NCBI RefSeq assembly: GCF_030068615.1
Contig: NZ_JASJOC010000002.1
Location: forward strand, 496,001 to 560,000
DNA length: 64,000 nt
Reading direction: 5' to 3'
Source of the DNA: Halostagnicola sp. A-GB9-2
GTDB taxonomy: Archaea; Halobacteriota; Halobacteria; Halobacteriales; Natrialbaceae
Made by a program: the position numbers and the translations under genes. Each line of letters begins with the position of its first letter. Within the stretch, counting starts at the first letter, position 1. This document shows positions 8,202 through 17,044 of the stretch, in pieces. Under the pieces are notes generated by a model, which had not been told where the DNA came from, ran no database searches, and was given only the letters and a program-made list of their open reading frames with translations.

Positions 8202-8308
8202 TTATATGACACTACAGGGCATTAGGTCAAACGGAAGCCATGAATAGCGCAGATGGGCGTTTCCGTTGAAATGCCCCGGGTGCTCATGACACCCGAGACG
8301 TGGCTTCC
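8202..8308 (+). ncRNA. Candidate structured RNA with its own TATA box
   Basis: The 303-bp gap between two genes holds TTATAT (8202-8207) and, at the distance where transcription should begin, a multi-branch fold. P1 is GGAAGCCA 8233-8240 with TGGCTTCC 8301-8308. P2 is 8255-8263 with 8268-8276 (GGGCGTTTC/GAAATGCCC, one G-U pair, 4-nt loop). P3 is CGGGTG 8277-8282 with CACCCG 8290-8295. P2 and P3 abut, so they could stack. No frame looks coding. It could be a small RNA, a long leader of the HalOD1 gene at 8436, or a right-end scaffold of a lost IS200/IS605 element. Confidence 0.5.
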
Positions 8309-8435
8309 AACCCCATGAAGGATCGGTTGCCATGATTGGATATCTTCTCCGCGGGCTTAAACATCCCGTCCGACAGACGAATCGAAGTCGAACCACTGCC
8401 GCACGCTCTCGGTACGCTACGAGGGTTGCTGAGGC

Positions 8436-8654
8436 ATGACCGCAACTACTGATACTCTTGTTGTGGATATCGTGCGGACCCTCGAGGAACATGGGCTTGC
8501 TCGAGACGCCTACCAGCTCGGAACCGAATTCGATCCGGAGGCACTCGAGCGGTTGGTTTGTTCTGCCGATCAGTCAATTGAAGTCCGACTCGAGGTGCAG
8601 GGGATTCCGCTGGTTGTGACTCCCGACGAAACACGGGTGCGTCGCGATGAGTGA
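8436..8654 (+). CDS. HalOD1 output-domain protein
   Basis: 72 residues. The C-terminal half (IEVRLEVQGIPLVVTPDETR) is the characteristic strand-turn-strand of the halobacterial output domain HalOD1, and the N-terminal part (VVDIVRTLEEHGL) is its usual helix. Stand-alone HalOD1 proteins are common in haloarchaea and are thought to be signalling or regulatory outputs; no partner is established. Its stop overlaps the start of the next small gene (ATGAGTGA). Confidence 0.75.
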   Translation: MTATTDTLVVDIVRTLEEHGLARDAYQLGTEFDPEALERLVCSADQSIEVRLEVQGIPLVVTPDETRVRRDE

Positions 8655-8799
8655 GGGCGAAGAGCAGAGCGAGGACGACTGTCCGTTTCCGCTCTGTCCC
8701 CGCTGTGGTGAGCCCGTACTTCTCGTCACGAGTCGCGGTCCGCACGACCACGAAGCCAACCCCTGTGGCTGTCGAGTGAGTGGAAACTTGCTCGAGTAG
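8647..8799 (+). CDS. 50-residue CPxCG-type zinc-finger protein
   Basis: A short gene starting at ATG 8647 inside the end of the HalOD1 gene and stopping at TAG 8797-8799. The product has an acidic start (MSEGEEQSEDD), then CPFPLCPRCGEP and later NPCGCR, i.e. two cysteine pairs able to hold one zinc ion. It fits the class of small CPxCG-related zinc-finger proteins that are frequent in haloarchaea. Overlap with the HalOD1 gene suggests coupled translation. Confidence 0.65.
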   Translation: MSEGEEQSEDDCPFPLCPRCGEPVLLVTSRGPHDHEANPCGCRVSGNLLE

Positions 8800-8940
8800 T
8801 CGAATCGTTTCTGGAATTACAATTCGGTAGGATTCCCCCTTCTCGTTTCAATCCCAAAAAGAACGACGAGACTTTATACTGCGATACGCGAATATCGATT
8901 AATTCAACTCGTGCGACCCCGCGCGGGTAGCTCTCTTCCA

Positions 8941-10752
8941 ATGTCCGAGACTGATGACGGCACCCTAGATCTGACCTGGCGCGAAAAAGGCCAGGCCCTG
9001 TATCGAGTCGCGACGTTCCAGCCGTTCTTCGCAGCCGGCGTTATCGTGTTGGCTGTGATTGCGGCACTGCTCGAGGGGATCGGGCTGAGTTTCCTGATGC
9101 CGATCGTCGAGGTTGCGGAGTCCGGTGGCCAACCGGAGGATGCGGATGGGATTCTCGAGGCGTTTTTGACTGTCTACGAGTTTCTTGGAATCCCGTTCTC
9201 CCTCGGCTACCTTGTTACTGGCGTCGCAGTGATCATGACCGTTCGGTACACGACCTCCTTTTTAGTAGGATGGCTTCGAGCGGCGATCGAGACGAAGTAT
9301 GTTCGACATTTACAAGAAGAAGCGTTTAACCACGCACTCGATGCCGAAATCGCGTACTTCGATGAGGAGGGGTCCGATGATATTCTCAACGCAATCGTAA
9401 CGCAAGCGGAATACGCAGGGAAAGTCATCAGGTATGTAATCAACGTCATCGAACAGGGACTGTTAGCGGCAATGTATCTGGCGATCGCGATGATTCTCTC
9501 ACCTTCGCTGACTGTTTTCACGATCGTCTTGTTGGGTGGCGTGACGATTCTGTTCCGGTCCGTTCTCGATACCGGGTATTCACTCGGGGACAAAGTTGCC
9601 GATGCGAAGGAGGGCATTCAGTCGAATGCTCAGGCTGGAACCCAGGGTGTGAGAGAAGTGAAGTTGTTTGGTATCGTTGACGAACTTCGAAGCGGTTTCT
9701 CTAAATCTGCTGAGAAGTTCGAAACGAACCGAATCAAAGTCCAACGCAATAGTGCAGCGATTACCAACTTTTACCAGCTCACGACTGCGGTGACAGTTTT
9801 TGTTCTGATTTATCTTGCTCTCACCTTTTCAGCGATGAATCTCAGTCAATTGGGCGTCTTCCTGTTTGCGATGTTCCAACTCGGGCCGAAAGTCAGTAAT
9901 CTCAATAAGTACGTGTATCGTGTTGAGAGTGAGCTGCCGCATCTGGTCCGAACACAGGAGTTTATCGACGAACTGGAGCACAACAGTGAACCAGATATTG
10001 ACGCAAAAGAGGTGCCAACTCCGATCGAACGAACCGAATTTAACGAGGTGCGCTTCAGCTATAATCCGGACGACGAGACGGTCCTTCGCGACGTTTCGTT
10101 CGGGTTTGATCGGGGAGAATTCGTTGCATTTGTCGGACCATCTGGCGCTGGAAAATCGACAATTGCGTCACTGTTGGCACGGATGTACGAACCGACTGAC
10201 GGTGACATCACAGCAAATGGAGTTCCGATAGACGAATTCGATATCCGAGACTGGCGGTCTCGAGTGACCATCGTACGACAGGATCCACACGTGTTCAACG
10301 ATACGCTTCGCCAAAACGTGACGGTCGGGAACCGTGATGCGTCCCAAGCTGAGATCGAAGAAGCCTGCGAGATCGCACAGGTGACCGAATTCCTCGAGGA
10401 CCTCCCCGACGGATACGACACGGAACTCGGCGATCAGGGCGTGAAACTGTCCGGCGGACAACGCCAGCGGGTCGCGATCGCTCGAGCGTTGTTGAAGGAC
10501 GCCGATCTGTTGATTTTGGACGAGGCTACGAGTGATTTGGATACGTCGCTCGAGAAAGAAGTCCACGAGGGAATTGAGGCTATGGATCGGGAGTACGCGA
10601 TGTTGGTCATCGCCCATCGTCTGTCGACAGTGACGAACGCGGACTGTATCTACGCGATGAAAGACGGCGAGATCGTCGAATCGGGGCCACACGGAAACCT
10701 GGTTTCTAATGATGGGCAGTACTCGCAGCTGTATTCGCTACAATCGACGTGA
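8941..10752 (+). CDS. ABC transporter, fused permease and ATPase (MsbA/PglK type)
   Basis: 603 residues from ATG 8941. Six membrane helices fill about residues 20-320. The nucleotide-binding domain has Walker A (GPSGAGKST, about 398), the signature LSGGQ (about 502), Walker B (LLILDEATSDLD, about 522) and the switch histidine in AHRLSTV. This half-transporter would act as a homodimer. At the head of a glycan island it most likely flips a lipid-linked oligosaccharide across the membrane, like PglK or MsbA; that substrate is inferred from context. An alternative GTG start at 8911 would add ten residues. Confidence 0.85.
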   Translation: MSETDDGTLDLTWREKGQALYRVATFQPFFAAGVIVLAVIAALLEGIGLSFLMPIVEVAESGGQPEDADGILEAFLTVYEFLGIPFSLGYLVTGVAVIMTVRYTTSFLVGWLRAAIETKYVRHLQEEAFNHALDAEIAYFDEEGSDDILNAIVTQAEYAGKVIRYVINVIEQGLLAAMYLAIAMILSPSLTVFTIVLLGGVTILFRSVLDTGYSLGDKVADAKEGIQSNAQAGTQGVREVKLFGIVDELRSGFSKSAEKFETNRIKVQRNSAAITNFYQLTTAVTVFVLIYLALTFSAMNLSQLGVFLFAMFQLGPKVSNLNKYVYRVESELPHLVRTQEFIDELEHNSEPDIDAKEVPTPIERTEFNEVRFSYNPDDETVLRDVSFGFDRGEFVAFVGPSGAGKSTIASLLARMYEPTDGDITANGVPIDEFDIRDWRSRVTIVRQDPHVFNDTLRQNVTVGNRDASQAEIEEACEIAQVTEFLEDLPDGYDTELGDQGVKLSGGQRQRVAIARALLKDADLLILDEATSDLDTSLEKEVHEGIEAMDREYAMLVIAHRLSTVTNADCIYAMKDGEIVESGPHGNLVSNDGQYSQLYSLQST

Positions 10753-10907
10753 CATTAGAAAGAGTGTGCGTGTTGGCCTGCCCCAGACGGTAACTGGCTC
10801 TCCTGCGATGTCTTGCCGGAACGAGCTCGCGAGTTCGTACTGAAACCCGACTCGGTTCGACATACCCGACCGTAACCGCTAAGAGAACAGTCGGGAACAG
10901 TGATATC

Positions 10908-11300
10908 ATGGCAGCGGATTCCGTTCTGAAACGTGCACTGAAGAAATCGCATCTGTATCAGGCGATTGCTCTGCCGATAGACAAGCACAACTCCGAAACA
11001 GGGAACGATTCCGAAGCAGATGACGAATCCCGCGTACCCCTCCAAATCATTGTCTCAAACTCTCTGTTCTGCAAAGGAATCGCATCCATCTGGGGACGGG
11101 CCGCTTCGAGTCCGCTCGGGTCCGCACTTTCCAACCAGCGTGTGCTCCTGTCGGGCGCAATTTTGTTCGTGTTAGTGAGCCTCGCTCGGATACTGATGTC
11201 GGGACTACACGTCACCATCCAGTTTCTCAGCTTCGCGTTGCTTGGGACCGTGTTGTTGGTTCTCGTCTGGCCATACACTGAGCCGGTGACGAACGGATAG
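10908..11300 (+). CDS. Small membrane protein, possibly the truncated N-terminus of a polysaccharide polymerase
   Basis: 130 residues: a charged N-terminal half (to about 60), then two membrane helices (VLLSGAILFVLVSLARIL and QFLSFALLGTVLLVLVW). The soluble start followed by helices resembles the beginning of haloarchaeal Wzy/O-antigen-ligase-like proteins, but the frame ends abruptly inside the opposing gene. The last 96 bp overlap the 3' end of the convergent polytopic protein. It may be a decayed gene whose rest was replaced. Family assignment is tentative. Confidence 0.45.
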   Translation: MAADSVLKRALKKSHLYQAIALPIDKHNSETGNDSEADDESRVPLQIIVSNSLFCKGIASIWGRAASSPLGSALSNQRVLLSGAILFVLVSLARILMSGLHVTIQFLSFALLGTVLLVLVWPYTEPVTNG

Positions 11301-12425
11301 CTCCCAGCGCTGGATCACCGGCGCGGCGAAGACGAGCAGTAAAAACGTAAACGGGATTCTGTGCCGGACGTTCGTTCCGAAGTTAGAGTTGATGAGCCCA
11401 TAGCCGGTAATACCGGCGAGATAGACGACGAGGAGTATAACGAGTACGACTTCGTCGGTTTCACACACGTACAGCGATCGGGCAGCGGAAATGACGAAGA
11501 CAACGATGTACACTGTCGAGATGAACGCGAGTGCGTGATACACCGTCTCGATGTGCATCGGGAACGGCGCGAATTGGAAGTAGATCGCTCGGCCTGGAGC
11601 GGCGACGAGGAAGTCGAGCCAGGAGGAGTACTGCATCCCCTCGAGGTAAACAGCACCGCCGCTAGATCGATAGGAGAGTTCGGCGTTGACACGGTCGAAC
11701 GAGTACATGAACTCGGCAAAGAGAACGAATCCGAGGCCGCCGAGAAGCCCGCCCGTCGCGAGTAGTGTTGGATAGCTCGTCTGGATCTCGAACGTATTGT
11801 ACAGGACGATCGTAGCTCCTGCCAAGAATCCGAGAAAGAGCACCATTCCCCACTCGGGTCGAAGAAGGTAGGTTACGGCGAGCAAGCAGGCCAGCGGAAG
11901 CCCCATCAACACGTCACGGGTCGAAAGGACGTGAACGATCAGTGCGAGCGTACAGAGAACAGTAAACGTCGAGAGGGCGTCACGCATCGGAATCGTGAGG
12001 AAGAAAAACGGCAGCGGGAGGAACAACACCAGGGCGACGAGGCCACGCGTACTGGTGAGGATATCGCCGTACAGTTTCGACGCCAGGTAGACGACGGGAA
12101 TTGGGATTAGGACCGCGATGAAGCTGTTGGCGATAGAGACGACGGTCGTGTTGACGCCGAAGGCGACGTAGAGGAGTCCCTGAAACGTGCCGAAGGACGT
12201 GACCGTGGTCGACGCAGTTGGAAGTGATCCCTGTATCAGATCAACCCCTGCGCTATGGAAACTACCGATGTCCCAATTGTATGGTACCCATTGAAGAACA
12301 ACCAAGGCGACGAACAAATGACCGAAATAGGCGATGACAGCAACCAACCCATAAAAGGGATCCGGATACTTCCTCACAAGAAGGGCTAACGCCAAGGAAA
12401 AAACAATAACTGCTAAGATCACCAT
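11205..12425 (-). CDS. Polytopic membrane protein, polymerase/ligase-like (surface polysaccharide)
   Basis: 406 residues from ATG 12425; upstream TTG and GTG codons are possible, but the TATA-like GGTATTTTATC at 12450-12460 fits the ATG. About ten membrane helices with short loops, a larger loop near residue 250-285 (YSFDRVNAELSYRSSGG), and NFGTNVRHRIPF near the C-terminus. An N.GT..RHR.PF motif is typical of Wzy-type polymerases and related multi-pass glycan enzymes. In this island it would polymerise or transfer glycan units at the outer face of the membrane. A GT-C glycosyltransferase is the alternative. Confidence 0.6.
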   Translation of the reverse strand: MVILAVIVFSLALALLVRKYPDPFYGLVAVIAYFGHLFVALVVLQWVPYNWDIGSFHSAGVDLIQGSLPTASTTVTSFGTFQGLLYVAFGVNTTVVSIANSFIAVLIPIPVVYLASKLYGDILTSTRGLVALVLFLPLPFFFLTIPMRDALSTFTVLCTLALIVHVLSTRDVLMGLPLACLLAVTYLLRPEWGMVLFLGFLAGATIVLYNTFEIQTSYPTLLATGGLLGGLGFVLFAEFMYSFDRVNAELSYRSSGGAVYLEGMQYSSWLDFLVAAPGRAIYFQFAPFPMHIETVYHALAFISTVYIVVFVISAARSLYVCETDEVVLVILLVVYLAGITGYGLINSNFGTNVRHRIPFTFLLLVFAAPVIQRWELSVRHRLSVWPDENQQHGPKQREAEKLDGDV

Positions 12426-12449
12426 TAATCGGGTTGTGGGCACCAACGC

Positions 12450-12460
12450 GATAAAATACC
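12450..12460 (-). promoter_or_regulatory. TATA box of the polymerase-like gene
   Basis: On the minus strand GGTATTTTATC lies about 30 nt before ATG 12425, consistent with a leaderless transcript and the main reason for choosing that start. Confidence 0.5.
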
Positions 12461-12527
12461 TGCGTTATTTTGCTCTGTCGTCTGTTTCGAGTCTCTGAAG
12501 TAAGTAAGCGTAGTAGTCACGTTTCAA

Positions 12528-13607
12528 ATGAATGAGAGCGAAAAACATCAGGAACCAATCTCTCTTGTCTATATTATCAACGCACTCGATACAGGTGGTG
12601 CTGAGGTGGGAATGTGTCGGTTGTTGGATGGGTTAGATGCTGAAAAATACAATGTCACGGTTGTTTCGCTCAACGGAAGCAATGGCGCGTTTGTCAAACG
12701 AATCCCGGATGACGTGACCGTGATTGATATTAAAGACGAAAGTACCCGAGACATAGTAACCGCGATTTCAAAAACAAGAGCGGCAGACGTTATTGTCGGT
12801 TCACTCTTCCACGCTGTTGTTCTCTCGAGGTTGGCCGGGATAGTAAATAGGGATGCAGTTGTCGCAACATGGCAACATAACGAGATTTTCAAAACGAAGC
12901 GGCGGAAACAGGTGATCGGGATCACGAATCGGTTAAGCGATGTCGTCCTTGCTGATTCGGAGCCGGTTGCAGAGATGTACCGAAGCGAGTTCGACGTGGA
13001 TGAGAACTTCGTACAGACAGTCCCAATTGCAGGTGTGGACTTAGAGAATTATAATTCTCGATCCCATCGAGACAGAGACACGGTAGTCGTCGGAAGTGTT
13101 GGGAGGTTGGTGCCACAAAAAAATTATCGTACTCTCATTGAGGTTGCTGACGAACTCTCCGATGAGAGTATTCTATTTCGGGTTGCTGGTGATGGGCCCC
13201 TTCGCACCGAACTTGAAGATCTAATTCGGGCAGAAGGTCTCGATAATATAGAACTCGTTGGTGAGGTCGAAAACGTACCCTCGTTTTTAGATACCCTGGA
13301 CATCTATATTCAACCATCACGTAGAGAGGGACTCTGTATGACCGTTATCGAAGCGATGGCTGCAGACCTTCCCATTATTGGAAGCGCTGTTGGGGGTATC
13401 GAGTACAACATTACAGATGGCGAACATGGCTACCTCCACGAGACGAACGATGTAGAAGGATATAGTAGATCGATTCGGATATTGGCGGATGATTCGACGA
13501 GAAGGACGGATTTTGGTAGGGCTAGCCGTGACCTTGTTGAAGAATATTATACACAGAACGTACTTACATCTGAGTTTGAAAGAGCAGTCCTATCCAACCT
13601 TCAATAA
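12528..13607 (+). CDS. GT4 family glycosyltransferase
   Basis: 359 residues with two Rossmann-like halves (GT-B fold). The N-terminal half opens with SLVYIINALDTGGAEVGMCR, the G-rich acceptor loop of GT4 enzymes. The C-terminal half has VGSVGRLVPQKNY and PSRREGLCMTVIEAMA, which contains the E-x7-E motif of retaining GT4 transferases. No membrane segment, so it acts at the cytoplasmic face on a lipid-linked sugar. Donor and acceptor are unknown. Its 3' end overlaps the convergent gene by 7 bp. Base composition is moderately AT-rich compared with genes outside the island. Confidence 0.85.
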   Translation: MNESEKHQEPISLVYIINALDTGGAEVGMCRLLDGLDAEKYNVTVVSLNGSNGAFVKRIPDDVTVIDIKDESTRDIVTAISKTRAADVIVGSLFHAVVLSRLAGIVNRDAVVATWQHNEIFKTKRRKQVIGITNRLSDVVLADSEPVAEMYRSEFDVDENFVQTVPIAGVDLENYNSRSHRDRDTVVVGSVGRLVPQKNYRTLIEVADELSDESILFRVAGDGPLRTELEDLIRAEGLDNIELVGEVENVPSFLDTLDIYIQPSRREGLCMTVIEAMAADLPIIGSAVGGIEYNITDGEHGYLHETNDVEGYSRSIRILADDSTRRTDFGRASRDLVEEYYTQNVLTSEFERAVLSNLQ

Positions 13608-15091
13608 TTGTCGATAATTGAATTGGCTAATACAGACGAATTCTCCTGAGTATTGTCCCCCTCGTACGGCTTTATGTATCCCTGGTAACATATTTCTTCC
13701 ATTTTAGATGCGAATCTTTTTATTGATTCTATAGTTGGTCCGGAACGACTGCTACTATTTATTTTCTCTATGGCTTCTATCAGGTCAGACTGGGACTTAA
13801 TATGATAACATCCTGGGGAATTACGATACCAAGCATTACCGAATACTAACGCAGGCGTCCCTCGCACAAGAGCTTCCCAACCAGTAGTGCCAGTAACTGT
13901 GGCTACAGCACATGAATTGTCAACTAAATCAAACACAGGTGTTTTCAATGGGACCAGTTCCACATTATGTATGTTAGACATATCCTGGTAGAAATAGGGT
14001 CTACGACCTTGTTCTCCTTTAATTCTTTTTGAAAACTGTGACGGGTGTTCCTTGACATATATCGTTGTTTTAGGCAGTGTCTGTGATAGAAGATTCACTG
14101 CTAAATATTGATGGACATATAAACCACCTTCCGGTGAAGTGGTTCTTTCTGGCTGGTAATGTAATGGGAAATATATATATTTCGTAGAAATATCTGGATC
14201 TATTGTATATCTCCTATAGTGTTTGTATAATTTTCTTCTATAGATCCAGGCTTTGAGCCGATAAAAATACCATTGATATTTCGTTAGACGTGAATCCTCG
14301 ATCTGATTATTATGTTCCTTTACATACGCTGTTGGAAACGGTTCACATGCTGTAATAGCATTCTGGATTACACTTTTTGATATTTTTGTTAGTCCCTCCA
14401 GAGATGGTATGATTGAGCTATTAGATTGGCTTTCAGTCATATATTCTGGAATTGCTTCTTCATATTCTTTTCTTAAAGAATTAATATATCGATCATTTTT
14501 GTCAGATATTCCTCCTGAGTTTTTGATAGTACCTGAAGACAACACTGGTGGACCATCTATACACTCTCTTACATAAAATAGGTCTGGAAGAGATACAGAC
14601 GAATATATTAGTGTATCTATTCCCCGACTTTTACAGCAACTATATAATATATAATCTGATACTAAGTGAGGTGTACTTCCGAAAATAGCCAAGTCTGGAC
14701 TTAGATCATCAAGGACCATTTCCCAGTACGTAACCATACGATGAAAGTGGCGAATTCGTCCACCATATGTGAAATTAGAATTAGTTACATTCCCTGTATC
14801 TAACCGGTCCATCATTTTTAGAGCAATTGATTCGTTAAAAAGATGGTCTTCTAATATATCTTTATCAAGTGGGTGATAAAATGGTTCATCTGTATCATAT
14901 TCCTTCACAGGACGCCCTTGAATACAATCAATAGACTGATGAGTGATACAGTTCGGGAAGCGTTCTTCGACTTTGTTTTTAATTTCCCCTCTGCATATCC
15001 AATAGCACGGTTCAATGCTATCGGATAATTGTTTAATTGCCTGTATCCAATCAGTTATAGATACCCCAGATATTATAACTTGTTTAGTCAT
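13601..15091 (-). CDS. Capsule polysaccharide biosynthesis family protein (KpsS/KpsC-like transferase)
   Basis: 496 residues. The C-terminal part carries KEHPSQFSKR, a long spacer, then VTGTTGWEALVRGTPALVFG, the HP and TG(T/S)..WEA signatures of the Capsule_synth family, which includes Kdo-type transferases of bacterial capsules. The N-terminal 200 residues are less typical and include several aromatic stretches. The gene is strikingly AT-rich, using AGA, ATA and TTA freely, unlike almost everything else here, so it is probably a recent acquisition. A role in adding an acidic sugar to the glycan is inferred from the family and the neighbouring nonulosonic pathway. Confidence 0.75.
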   Translation of the reverse strand: MTKQVIISGVSITDWIQAIKQLSDSIEPCYWICRGEIKNKVEERFPNCITHQSIDCIQGRPVKEYDTDEPFYHPLDKDILEDHLFNESIALKMMDRLDTGNVTNSNFTYGGRIRHFHRMVTYWEMVLDDLSPDLAIFGSTPHLVSDYILYSCCKSRGIDTLIYSSVSLPDLFYVRECIDGPPVLSSGTIKNSGGISDKNDRYINSLRKEYEEAIPEYMTESQSNSSIIPSLEGLTKISKSVIQNAITACEPFPTAYVKEHNNQIEDSRLTKYQWYFYRLKAWIYRRKLYKHYRRYTIDPDISTKYIYFPLHYQPERTTSPEGGLYVHQYLAVNLLSQTLPKTTIYVKEHPSQFSKRIKGEQGRRPYFYQDMSNIHNVELVPLKTPVFDLVDNSCAVATVTGTTGWEALVRGTPALVFGNAWYRNSPGCYHIKSQSDLIEAIEKINSSSRSGPTIESIKRFASKMEEICYQGYIKPYEGDNTQENSSVLANSIIDNY

Positions 15092-15176
15092 GGTTTTGAC
15101 TCTGTATGACTTTCGTATACACTTTGCTGTCTACAACTTCAATAAGCGGGTCTACTGGTAGCAACACTTATCGTAA

Positions 15177-15185
15177 CATATATTA
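15177..15185 (+). promoter_or_regulatory. TATA box of the sialyltransferase-like gene
   Basis: CATATATTA centred 28 nt before ATG 15209 supports leaderless transcription from that codon rather than from the in-frame ATG at 15191. Confidence 0.55.
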
Positions 15186-15208
15186 GTTGAATGTTTATGT
15201 GTGTCTAT

Positions 15209-16216
15209 ATGGACTTCTATTTTTCATCAACCCCATACCATATTCTTTTGTCATTTGCAGTTGCTCGTGAACATCCAGATGAACAGAATATTCTTTGCGT
15301 TCGATCAAGTTCAGAAGGAGTTGCGGTTCTCACACGGTGTATCGAGAAACATCCCTCATCACCCTTCGAGGAGGTCTACTATCTCTCAAACAGTTATGGA
15401 CAGAGCACAAATAAAAAGCGGCTGTTAAAAGCGATCTCTGCATTCAAAGTCCTTAAAATAGTCAGAGAGTATGATGTGAAGACCATTTTTGTTTTCAACG
15501 ATATCTCTGGTGATGTCCAGATGTTTCTGTCTCTACTGAGAAGCAATGTTGACGTAGCATATATTGAAGACGGGTCTGCAGCCTACAACGGTTCCGCTCG
15601 AGATTGGTCAACTACCGAAATCATTGCTCGAAAAGTTTTCTTTGGCCCGTGGTGGAGACGGATAACTGTAATCGGTACAGGCGGGTATAGTGATACCATT
15701 TGGACAACGCACTCTGAAATGACGAGACATGAACTATCAACATTAGATCACAAACAAATACCCAGTGAAAATCTACTCGAGGATGTTGGTTGGATTGATC
15801 AATACCTCAAAGAAGTATGGAGTTTGGAAACAGTTCCGAAAATAGAAAGCGTTGTCCTTTTGCCCCACTCTTCAATACTACAGTCAGATGAGTATAAACA
15901 AGGAACCTTAGAGAACGTGATCGCTACGTATAACATGAATAACACAGCGATTAAATATCATCCACGGGAAGAACACGAGAGCCGGTTTGGTTTCGATCCA
16001 AGATTTGAAATACCACAATCGATACCTGCAGAAATATTATACATGAAATGTGGAGATCTCAATAAAGTTATCGGCGATTTATCCACCAGTTTACTAACTG
16101 CAAAGTGGCTTCGAAGTGATATCGATGTTATTTCATACGGGCCTGCTGTTGGTCGCTTTGATCAGAATTTGTACGATACCTTCGATCAGTTAGGGATCAC
16201 AATGAAATCAGAGTGA
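15209..16216 (+). CDS. Sialyltransferase-like glycosyltransferase (GT52 / polysialyltransferase-like)
   Basis: 335 residues from ATG 15209 (MDFYFSSTPYHILLSF). The N-terminal STPYHILLS and the central VAYIEDGSAAYNG, where a D/E-D-G follows a strand, match bacterial sialyltransferases of the GT52 and PF07388 type. The C-terminal half has IKYHPREEHESR, then IPAEILYM and VIGDLSTSLLTAK, equivalent to the HP motif and the S/T-S motif that bind the CMP donor. It lies directly upstream of CMP-sugar genes, so transfer of a sialic-acid-like sugar is well supported by context. Which sugar and linkage cannot be told. Confidence 0.7.
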   Translation: MDFYFSSTPYHILLSFAVAREHPDEQNILCVRSSSEGVAVLTRCIEKHPSSPFEEVYYLSNSYGQSTNKKRLLKAISAFKVLKIVREYDVKTIFVFNDISGDVQMFLSLLRSNVDVAYIEDGSAAYNGSARDWSTTEIIARKVFFGPWWRRITVIGTGGYSDTIWTTHSEMTRHELSTLDHKQIPSENLLEDVGWIDQYLKEVWSLETVPKIESVVLLPHSSILQSDEYKQGTLENVIATYNMNNTAIKYHPREEHESRFGFDPRFEIPQSIPAEILYMKCGDLNKVIGDLSTSLLTAKWLRSDIDVISYGPAVGRFDQNLYDTFDQLGITMKSE

Positions 16217-16265
16217 GTGCCTTGCAGGTAGGTTAAATTGGAACCTGCAACAAAATAACCATCAG

Positions 16266-16275
16266 ACATATGTGA
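16266..16275 (+). promoter_or_regulatory. TATA box of the spsF-like gene
   Basis: ACATATGTGA is centred 28 nt before ATG 16298, consistent with a separate leaderless start for the spsF-spsG pair. Confidence 0.45.
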
Positions 16276-16297
16276 TCGGATTGTTTCATCAACTACG

Positions 16298-17044
16298 ATG
16301 AGAGCAGTAACAGTTATCCAAGCTCGAGTCGGCTCCACCCGCCTCCCAGGCAAAGTCATGTATCCACTCGACGGCCGACCAACACTCGAGCACGTCGTCA
16401 CTCGAGTCAGTCACGCCGACACCGTAACCAACGTCGTCGTCGCGACCTCCACGAAACCCCAGGACGACGTCATCAAACAGTACGCACCCGAGTTCGGTGC
16501 AGATGTCATCAGAGGGGGCGAATCGGACGTGTTGAGTCGATTCGAACAGGCGCTCGAGCAGTACGACCCGGAAATCATCGTTCGAGTGACGGCCGATTGC
16601 CCCCTGATCTCCCCGCGATTTATCGATGCCAGTATCCGTCGTATCGAGAAGGGCGATACCGAGTACGTGTCCGCTGGGTTCGACCGAACGTTCCCCCGCG
16701 GGCTGACTTGCGAGGCGTTCACCGCTGAGTCCTTCGAGCGGGTGTGTGTCGAATCGACCGACCCCCACCACCGCGAGCACGTGACGCCGTATTACCGGGA
16801 ACATCCCGAGGAGTTCGAGCTGTACAATCTCGAGTCGAATGAGGTGTTCGACGAACCATGGCTTCAGGGTCGCACCGATATTCGGCTCACGCTTGATAAA
16901 CCAGCAGATTATCAGTTGCTCGAGACCCTATATCGAGAGATAGAGTTCGATGGCATACTCGATATCCCCGATGTCATCAACTATAGCGACGAGCATGATC
17001 TTGCAACCGTTAATCAGCACGTTAATCAAAAATCCGTCAAATGA
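16298..17044 (+). CDS. spsF: SpsF-type cytidylyltransferase (CMP-sugar activation)
   Basis: 248 residues. The N-terminus VIQARVGSTRLPGKVM is the nucleotide-binding signature of the SpsF / CMP-Kdo-synthetase family, followed by ESDVLSRFEQAL and RVTADCPLISP, where the D..L.P segment helps bind metal and nucleotide. It should transfer CMP from CTP to the nonulosonic acid made by the NeuB-type synthase. Its last codons overlap the start of the next gene (ATGA), so it is translationally coupled to the PseG-like hydrolase, the same pairing as spsF-spsG in Bacillus. Unlike the AT-rich neighbours, its first half has host-like base composition. Confidence 0.85.
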   Translation: MRAVTVIQARVGSTRLPGKVMYPLDGRPTLEHVVTRVSHADTVTNVVVATSTKPQDDVIKQYAPEFGADVIRGGESDVLSRFEQALEQYDPEIIVRVTADCPLISPRFIDASIRRIEKGDTEYVSAGFDRTFPRGLTCEAFTAESFERVCVESTDPHHREHVTPYYREHPEEFELYNLESNEVFDEPWLQGRTDIRLTLDKPADYQLLETLYREIEFDGILDIPDVINYSDEHDLATVNQHVNQKSVK

